Below are positions 58,465-64,000 of a DNA stretch of 64,000 nucleotides, piece by piece (positions within the stretch are counted from its first letter, which is position 1; each line of letters starts with the position of its first letter). The stretch is from NCBI RefSeq assembly GCF_003171515.1, contig NC_089396.1, positions 2,232,001-2,296,000 on the forward strand. Reading direction: 5' to 3'. Made by a program: the position numbers and the translations under genes. The stretch is from Pyrenophora tritici-repentis. Taxonomy: Eukaryota > Ascomycota > Dothideomycetes > Pleosporales > Pleosporaceae. A model generated the notes under the pieces. The model saw nothing but the letters and a program-made list of their open reading frames with translations. It did not search any database and was not told where the DNA came from.

Positions 58465-59874
58465 CTAAAAGAGAAGCACAGCACCAAAGATAGCACTCGC
58501 AGCGATCATGCCGACGAAGCGAAGGGGCACATCGAGACCAGCAGCAGCACCCTGGCCGCCGCCACCACTGCCACCGGATCCGGGAGAGGGAGTGCGGGTG
58601 GGGCTTCCAGAACCGGGAGTAGCTGTAGACTCGCTGGGTTCGCCAGAAAAGTGCGATCCATCACCCTCAAGACCAGGACCAGTACCAGCACCCTTGTCCA
58701 TGAATTCAGTCGCCTTTCCGGGGATAGCAGGTAGGTTGGTTCCCTCGACTTGCCAGTCGTCAGACTCGGCAGGGCACTGTGAGGCTTCGCCCTGCTCCTT
58801 GAAGCCGCCGTTGCCTGTAGGGTTGGCAGTTGCCTTGTAAGCCTTTGCGAGTCGGTCGAAGTCGGCGTTGGTATCGATCTTGCCGTCGCTGCCAACCTCA
58901 ACAAGACCGTAACCGTTGGGCTCGACAGTGTATTCGTAGACAAGGCCACCAGAGTAGACGCTGGTCATGTTCTGAGAGTACAAAGCGGCAATCTCGTTCC
59001 ACTCGCGTGTGTTGGTGTTGCAACCAAACTCGGACAGAAAGATGGGCTTGCTGTAGTTGGAGTACAGCTTGACCTTCTGGTCCCAACCAGACTTCTTGAA
59101 GTCAGACGGGTCGCACCAGGAGTAGTCGTTGAAGGCGAAGAAGTCACTGCGCTCGTCGTCGGTACCGCAGTTGAAGTACGTGGCTTGCTGATAGATGTTC
59201 TCAGAAACGTCGGCGGCGGAGTAGCCGACAGGGATAGGACGGCTGGCCCTGTTGGAGATGTACTGCTTCATGTCACGGGTGACGGCCTTGATGTAGGGGG
59301 CCGCGTTGGAGTTGTTCTTCGCGTTGATGACCTCGTTTCCGGAAAAGAAGAGGAGCAGATTGCTGTAATCGGCAAATGCGTCAATCGTGGCGAAGACAGA
59401 CTGCAGGTACGCGTCGTTGTACGAGCGGTGGAGAGTGTCCTTTGTCTCACGGTTGAGTGAGTACTTGGGAGTGTTGGCATCGAGAGCTAGGTAGATGCCA
59501 GCATCGTCGAGCATCTTCATACCCTCATCGTGGTTCTTCGAGTTGTCGATGGTGTAGATACGGATGGTATTGATGCCGAGCGACTTGAAGTTCGCTACAT
59601 CACGTCTGAGGCTGTCAAGGTTAAGCAGCGGATCGGCTGCGTCTGCTGCACCTCCTATAGCATTATTAGTATCTTGCTAAACTGTTCCTTGCCGACAGAA
59701 TGTACCTGGCTGGTAAGCGACACCACGCATGTAGAACCGGTCATTTCCCGCGAAGAAGGCATTGCCCTTTACGGTGACGGGTGGCAGGTTTCCCTTTGAT
59801 TGACGTGCGACAACGTTGGCAAGGGCGGGAGAGACAACAGCGCCCAAAAACGAGAGCACGAGATAGGCCTTCAT
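58465..59874 (-). CDS. GH72 beta-1,3-glucanosyltransferase (GEL/GAS family), GPI anchored
   Basis: Two exons on the minus strand, 59874-59706 and 59654-58465, encode 452 residues. The 51-nt intron (GTACAT...TATAG) joins GVAYQPG to GAADAADPLLNLD. A signal peptide covers about residues 1-19. The GH72 catalytic residues are in FFSGNEVINA (acid/base E164) and PIFLSEFGCN (nucleophile E265). The domain ends near residue 330. A Ser/Pro/Gly-rich stretch follows, and then a hydrophobic C-terminus (about 430-452) typical of a GPI signal. No X8/CBM43 cysteine-rich module is present, so it is the short Gel1/Gas3-like type. These enzymes cut and rejoin beta-1,3-glucan chains at the plasma membrane to extend the cell wall. 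Confidence 0.95.
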
Positions 59875-62055
59875 GATGACGGAGAAGAAGAGATGTGATT
59901 AAAAGACGGATAGATGCAGCAAGTGAAAGTCTTAACGAGTGACTGGTAAGTAAGTGGAAAAAGCAGACCTCACACGGTGAGCATTGAGATGTCAAAGCAG
60001 AAGCCGGGATGGCAAAAGTATTTGAATCGGCACTCAAATGTCTTGGTGTCCCCGAGTGCTACATGTGGAACTTGCCAACCCTCATTACCTGTCTGGAGCG
60101 GCTGTGCGCCAAGTCGATGGCGTTGGCGGGCGTGCAGAACTCGCGGAGTCCAAGCAGCCAAGTCTATAGTGGTGAATTAGCAACGCCGTGCCGAGCCTTG
60201 GTCAGGGGCAGTCATCCCCAATAACTGGCAGGCGCACCACTGGACAAGCTCTTGACAACAAACGAAATTGCGCGTCACACAGCCTCCTTGAGAAGATCAC
60301 GACTTGTTCGCCGCTCGTGGTCATTTTGCCCTGTTGTGAAGGGGCGATCGCGACTCTGAAAACAGAGACAGCGCTTGGAGCTTCGTAACGGAGATGACAG
60401 CCGACGCGGCGTATCCGGGGAGCCTGGTCCATGGAACGTCAGCCTGTAGCCATATCGATCGAGCGCATTGCGATGCAATTGTAATGAGCTGTAATTGTCT
60501 TCATCTGTCATCATCCGCTACGGTGGCAATGTCGGCCGCCTCGTGCTGCTGCCATGCCTTGCGGCCCGTGAAGATCCACTCTTTAACAGGTCGAAAATTG
60601 GAAAAGCAGCAGCCCGCATAATCTCTAACAATCTGCTGTGTGTTGAGCGAGTTGTCAAGTTGCACGGTGTTGGGTAGGCGTGGGTGGGTAGCAGCTGTCG
60701 CATCCGAGATCCCGTTTTCCACCACCACGGCGGCGAAGATGATCCGCTCGGTTAGCTTCTTCCGGGGCGCCCCCCGTCTTGCCTCTCAACACATCGATCC
60801 TTCTCAACACATCACCCGACTGCCATTTTCTCTCTGCTCAAATCTGCGTTGAACCAACACACAGAATCCCATCGCCAAAACTCTGGTACACGATGGATCG
60901 TGTCAACTTCACCCTGTTGAGATTGGGTGTTTGCGTTGAGACTAGGGTCCGTTGATGTCTGCAGCGAAAAACAATAATCAATAAGATACACTGATGATTC
61001 TGCAGGATTTCCGTCATATACTGTGTTATTTGCTTTCACGTCATAGCGCGACGAGCGTCTTGGCTTGTTTCATTTTCATTTGCTTACCGTCTTCAAACAC
61101 CTTCAGTTCAATGCATCCGATCGCTTACGTCAATCATCGGTATGTTGTGGTGAGCTCGAGACACGTCAAAACTACATTAATAGCGTCGGCTAGCATACTA
61201 TAAGAGATGGCTCCAGGTTTTGCAACAAGAGAACTATCGCTATCACTCGGATCTTCTCGCTGTCCTACAACAACAGTGAACGCAAATTCTTGGTTTCATT
61301 CTCACGCTGATACTTGAGTTGTGTCTGAAATAGTTTGCAACAAGCCATGCAGGGACATCAAGCAATATAATCGCGTTGTTCCTGGACGTGCTTAGGAAGT
61401 ACTTTTGTACCTACCTCTCCACTGTTATAGTACCTGCATATGTAATAGCAGAGTCGCTCTCCAAGGGAATCGAGTAACTGATGTTACCGCGGGTGTGGGG
61501 AAAGACTTGTCTCGCGGTCCGTATTAAAGCGCCCGGCACTGCAATGCAAAAACAGACGCCTCGAAACAAAGTGCCATTGGGTACCAGATCTAAGGTTTGC
61601 ATATGAGAGGGATCAGGATCATGCACGGCATCACGGTACATCTGATGAGTTCGTTGCTTGACCCTCCGCGATTGGCTTGACACTAGAGAACGATTCCCAC
61701 AATCAATCCTCTTGCCCCACAAGTCCACTTCAACTCGAGAGGTTCAGCAAGCGCAGGAACTCATCTTTGTCCTCGCGCCGAACCTAGTTTCATGTGGCAT
61801 GCGCCGCTATCACAGCAACCGCGCCGCACGCGCAACCCCTGTCGCATGATCGTAGCCGACGAACCACAAAAGAACTCCAGGCGCCACCACGGCAGATCAC
61901 CCAACGGCGAGATTGACGAACCCAAAAACACAGTCACCCAAGGCACAATTGGTCCAGACCCTGGATTATTGCGAGTGCGGCGTAGTGTATGCGATGGTGA
62001 CAAAGGAACGGCTGGGCATGATAAGTACCTAGGTACTTCTTGCTTGTAGTACACA
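59875..62055. other. 2.2 kb divergent spacer
   Basis: Upstream sequence of the glucanosyltransferase (minus) and the protease-like gene (plus). Short frames occur but none shows family features or splice-supported continuation. Confidence 0.55.
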
Positions 62056-62957
62056 ATGAAATTTCACAACTGCATCGCCAACATGCTTAACATACTACTT
62101 GCGTCGCTGCCAGTGCTGGCCCAAGCTACATATATCGACCCATCACTACTACAACAAAGGCCGCTGTTGGACTCTAAGCCAGCCTCTGCACGTGTCATCC
62201 CACTTACAGTACGCCACTGCTACCCATAACAACCCATGCTTCCCAGCTAACCATGAAACAGCTGAACAAGAACCTCCATTACAAATTCCCTGACACACCC
62301 CTACTCCCAAGTCGCACCCACCTTGAACATCTCCAAAACCCCTCCATCATCCACGCCACAGGCAATGATCACTCTACTATAACCATCAATATCCCACTCG
62401 ATGCATCCATACCTGGATCCGTCACATTTAACAACCCCGTATCAAAACCATGGCCACAGTCTACAAGCCACTTTGTCTGGTTCGAGCAAGATGAGTGGAA
62501 CACGCTGGGCGATCACATACCCCTCCTGGACATTGGAGCTCGAAGAGGCGGCATGATTAGCACGGAAGCAGAGTCAGCGAGACTAGATCTAAGTAGGCCG
62601 TATATCCATGTGCCAAAGGGTCTCTGGGACGTCCTTGTGTTGGCTACAAAACCTGAAGAGAGCGGACGACATGGCGAGGAGTTGATGGTGGATTGCGCGA
62701 CACAGAGTATCTTCCCCGATCTAGTGTTTGGACTTGATGGCGAGAAGGAGATGCGGGAAAAAGACGAGGAAGTGGTGGATGAGTTGATTGTCACACCGGC
62801 GCAGTATGTTCTCCAGACTGAAGAGGGGAGGTGCGTGCTTCTAGTTAGGAGTGCGGAATTTTCCTATGATCAAGGCGTGGTACTTGGTTGGGCTGCTATG
62901 AGAGGCAGGGGTGTGGTGTTGGATTGGCCGGGACGGAAGATTGGATTTGCGCTTTAA
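62056..62957 (+). CDS. Secreted pepsin-like single-lobe protein, probably not an active protease
   Basis: Two exons, 62056-62208 and 62262-62957, encode 282 residues. The 53-nt intron (GTACGC, branch-like GCTAACC, ACAG) joins ARVIPLT to LNKNLHYKF. A signal peptide spans about residues 1-24 (NILLASLPVLAQA). The second half resembles the C-terminal lobe of fungal A1 aspartic proteases: RPYIHVPKGLWDVL, a cysteine in VDCAT, FPDLVFGLD, ELIVTPAQYVL, then LGWAAMRGRGVVLDWPGRKIGFAL, the usual end of such proteins. The DTG motif expected before the IHVP stretch reads D-L-S, and no other DTG/DSG motif occurs. At 282 residues it is too short for a two-lobe enzyme (usually 380-450). It is best read as a secreted, non-catalytic protease-like protein or a degenerate paralogue. 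Confidence 0.68.
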
Positions 62958-63362
62958 GATGGTATATTTGTATACCATTGCGGCTTTTAGTACTTCCTGC
63001 GGACTGTCATCACATGCTGCAATGAATATTGTAGACTGTATACTGGTAGTTTGATTAGGATGTCTTTCCTCTTTCTACACTCTAAGAGTAGACTGTACAT
63101 GTATATACCCAGAAATCGAGGCAATGCGGAAGCAAAACAAAGATATGTAGAAGTTCCCAGAATGGCGCCACCACCCAAACATGCGGAAGAAAAGGCGTAG
63201 TAAGCTTATCCGACATTTAAGTTAGCCTACCAAAAATCAACAAAAAAAGAAGAGAGTAACAACGTCCCAGGGTATCTGGAACACCGAAACTCTAGCCATA
63301 ACCATGACGGTGCATAGTTGTACCAACCAGAATGCATCGATGTATATGGTTCGGACGAACAC
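62958..63362. other. Convergent 3' spacer
   Basis: About 400 bp between convergent genes. Only 3' UTR sequence is expected. Confidence 0.55.
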
Positions 63363-64000
63363 TTATGTAGGATGCGACGGGAAAGCAGTCATCTCGATAC
63401 CAAAAGAAGTTTCCGAACTAGACATCTCTTCCGCCCATCGTTGCCGTTCTACAGCTATGTCGTCCACTAATTCCCGGTAATGATCGCTGAACCAGGTCAG
63501 ATTGTCGGCATCGATTGGAACCGGGTGTCGAATGGGTGTATGTCGTCTTCGAGGGTGTAGAAAAGGGATGCGAAGCAAGCAGGCCCAGAGATGACCTGGC
63601 GTGGAGATGTTAGATGGGCTTCAGAAGTTTTAGGAAGATAGGTAGGCAGCAGCGGCCGCCGAAGAGATAAGTGGGGTTCATTCATATAAGGCTAGTCAGT
63701 GTCACAGCACTAGTCAGAATGTAGCCTCAGCCCAGGTGGGCTTGGTTTTGCGCAGCCAGTGATTGGTATCAGAAAGTACTGGTACGTACTTGCCCGTGTC
63801 CGCTTGTTGATTGGTCGACTCATATATGCTCTCAGTTCCTTCTGCCCATCATCATCATCTCCAGAAGGGAATCGTAACGGACCTTGCATATTTGGAAGCA
63901 GCTGTGAGAGTATATCCCATAACTTGTATATAGCGACAAGCGCCCCGGGAATTGCGATGAATAATGCGGCCAGTGCAATAGCCGTGTCTGGCTTCAGGAC
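63363..64000 (-). CDS. 3' part of an unrecognised membrane protein, 5' end beyond window
   Basis: Two visible exons on the minus strand, 64000-63790 and 63595-63363. The upstream exon is open across the window edge and starts with a hydrophobic helix (TAIALAALFIAIPGALVAIY) followed by a charged stretch. The donor GTACGT at 63789 and the acceptor (branch-like CTAAC, CGCCAG) at 63596 define a 194-nt intron, phase 1, joining KRTRA to SHLWACLLRIP. The last exon encodes ADNLTWFSDHYRELVDDI and ends near FGIEMTAFPSHPT. Together they give 147 residues of the C-terminus. No known family is recognised. An alternative frame in this interval (63497-63685) cannot be joined to the upstream exon with visible splice sites. 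Confidence 0.5.

Noticed and set aside
63497..63685. 62-codon minus-strand frame starting MNEPHLS as the last exon of the edge gene
   Set aside because: No donor of the right phase connects it to the upstream exon, and it spans the branch point and acceptor used by the better model.
1..64000. tRNA, 5S rRNA, CRISPR array, transposon and terminal-repeat signatures
   Set aside because: I scanned for T-loop-like GTTCGA motifs, 5S-like boxes, regularly spaced repeats and reverse transcriptase or transposase motifs. Single matches such as GTTCGA near 53332 or 37543 lack a cloverleaf context.

Overview
This is a stretch of a filamentous ascomycete nuclear chromosome, most likely a Dothideomycete (Pleosporales-like). 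The evidence is monocistronic genes on both strands, short introns (about 48-125 nt, one apparent 194 nt) with GTAAGT/GTATGT-type donors and CTAAC-like branch points, and characteristic fungal proteins: a Zn2Cys6 regulator, a GH72 glucanosyltransferase, DUF1996, a DUF4243 questin-oxidase-like protein, BCS1-like AAA and Aim6-like proteins. The class-level placement is inferred from protein style, not from a search. I see no rRNA, tRNA, CRISPR array, operon or recognisable transposon.

Layout. 0-21 kb: 3' part of a Rad9/Crb2 checkpoint mediator (+), Yar1-like ankyrin protein (+), WW-domain protein (-), Zn2Cys6 transcription factor (+), a 4 kb gene-free convergent gap rich in simple repeats, and an auxilin/Swa2-like J protein (-). 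21-38.7 kb: Urc4/DUF1688 uracil catabolism protein (+), Gtr1/RagA GTPase (+), a seven-exon MFS sugar transporter (+), Mpo1/DUF962 fatty-acid alpha-oxidation dioxygenase (+), an unrecognised protein with three copies of one domain (-), a PQ-loop vacuolar transporter (-) and an Aim6-like secreted phosphodiesterase (-). 38.7-64 kb: gene-poor spacers, an 80-residue small protein (-), a BCS1-like AAA protein that lacks the second half of its ATPase core (-), a DUF1996 secreted protein (-), a DUF4243 protein (-), SGT1 (-), a GPI-anchored GEL/GAS glucanosyltransferase (-), a secreted aspartic-protease-like single-lobe protein (+), and the 3' end of an unrecognised membrane protein (-).

Most genes are unrelated housekeeping functions (checkpoint, ribosome assembly, clathrin uncoating, TORC1 amino-acid signalling, vacuolar export, cell wall, SCF/HSP90 co-chaperone), so no gene cluster for a pathway is evident. 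Gtr1 and the PQ-loop protein both belong to vacuole/amino-acid biology, but 9 kb and three genes separate them. The points most worth following are the three-repeat protein with one domain copy per phase-1 exon, the truncated BCS1-like ATPase, the single-lobe protease-like secreted protein, a stop-free 54-nt intron in the transcription factor, and repeated abrupt strand-composition switches in the spacers. Exon boundaries were assigned by eye from splice motifs and frame continuity. No homology search could be run.
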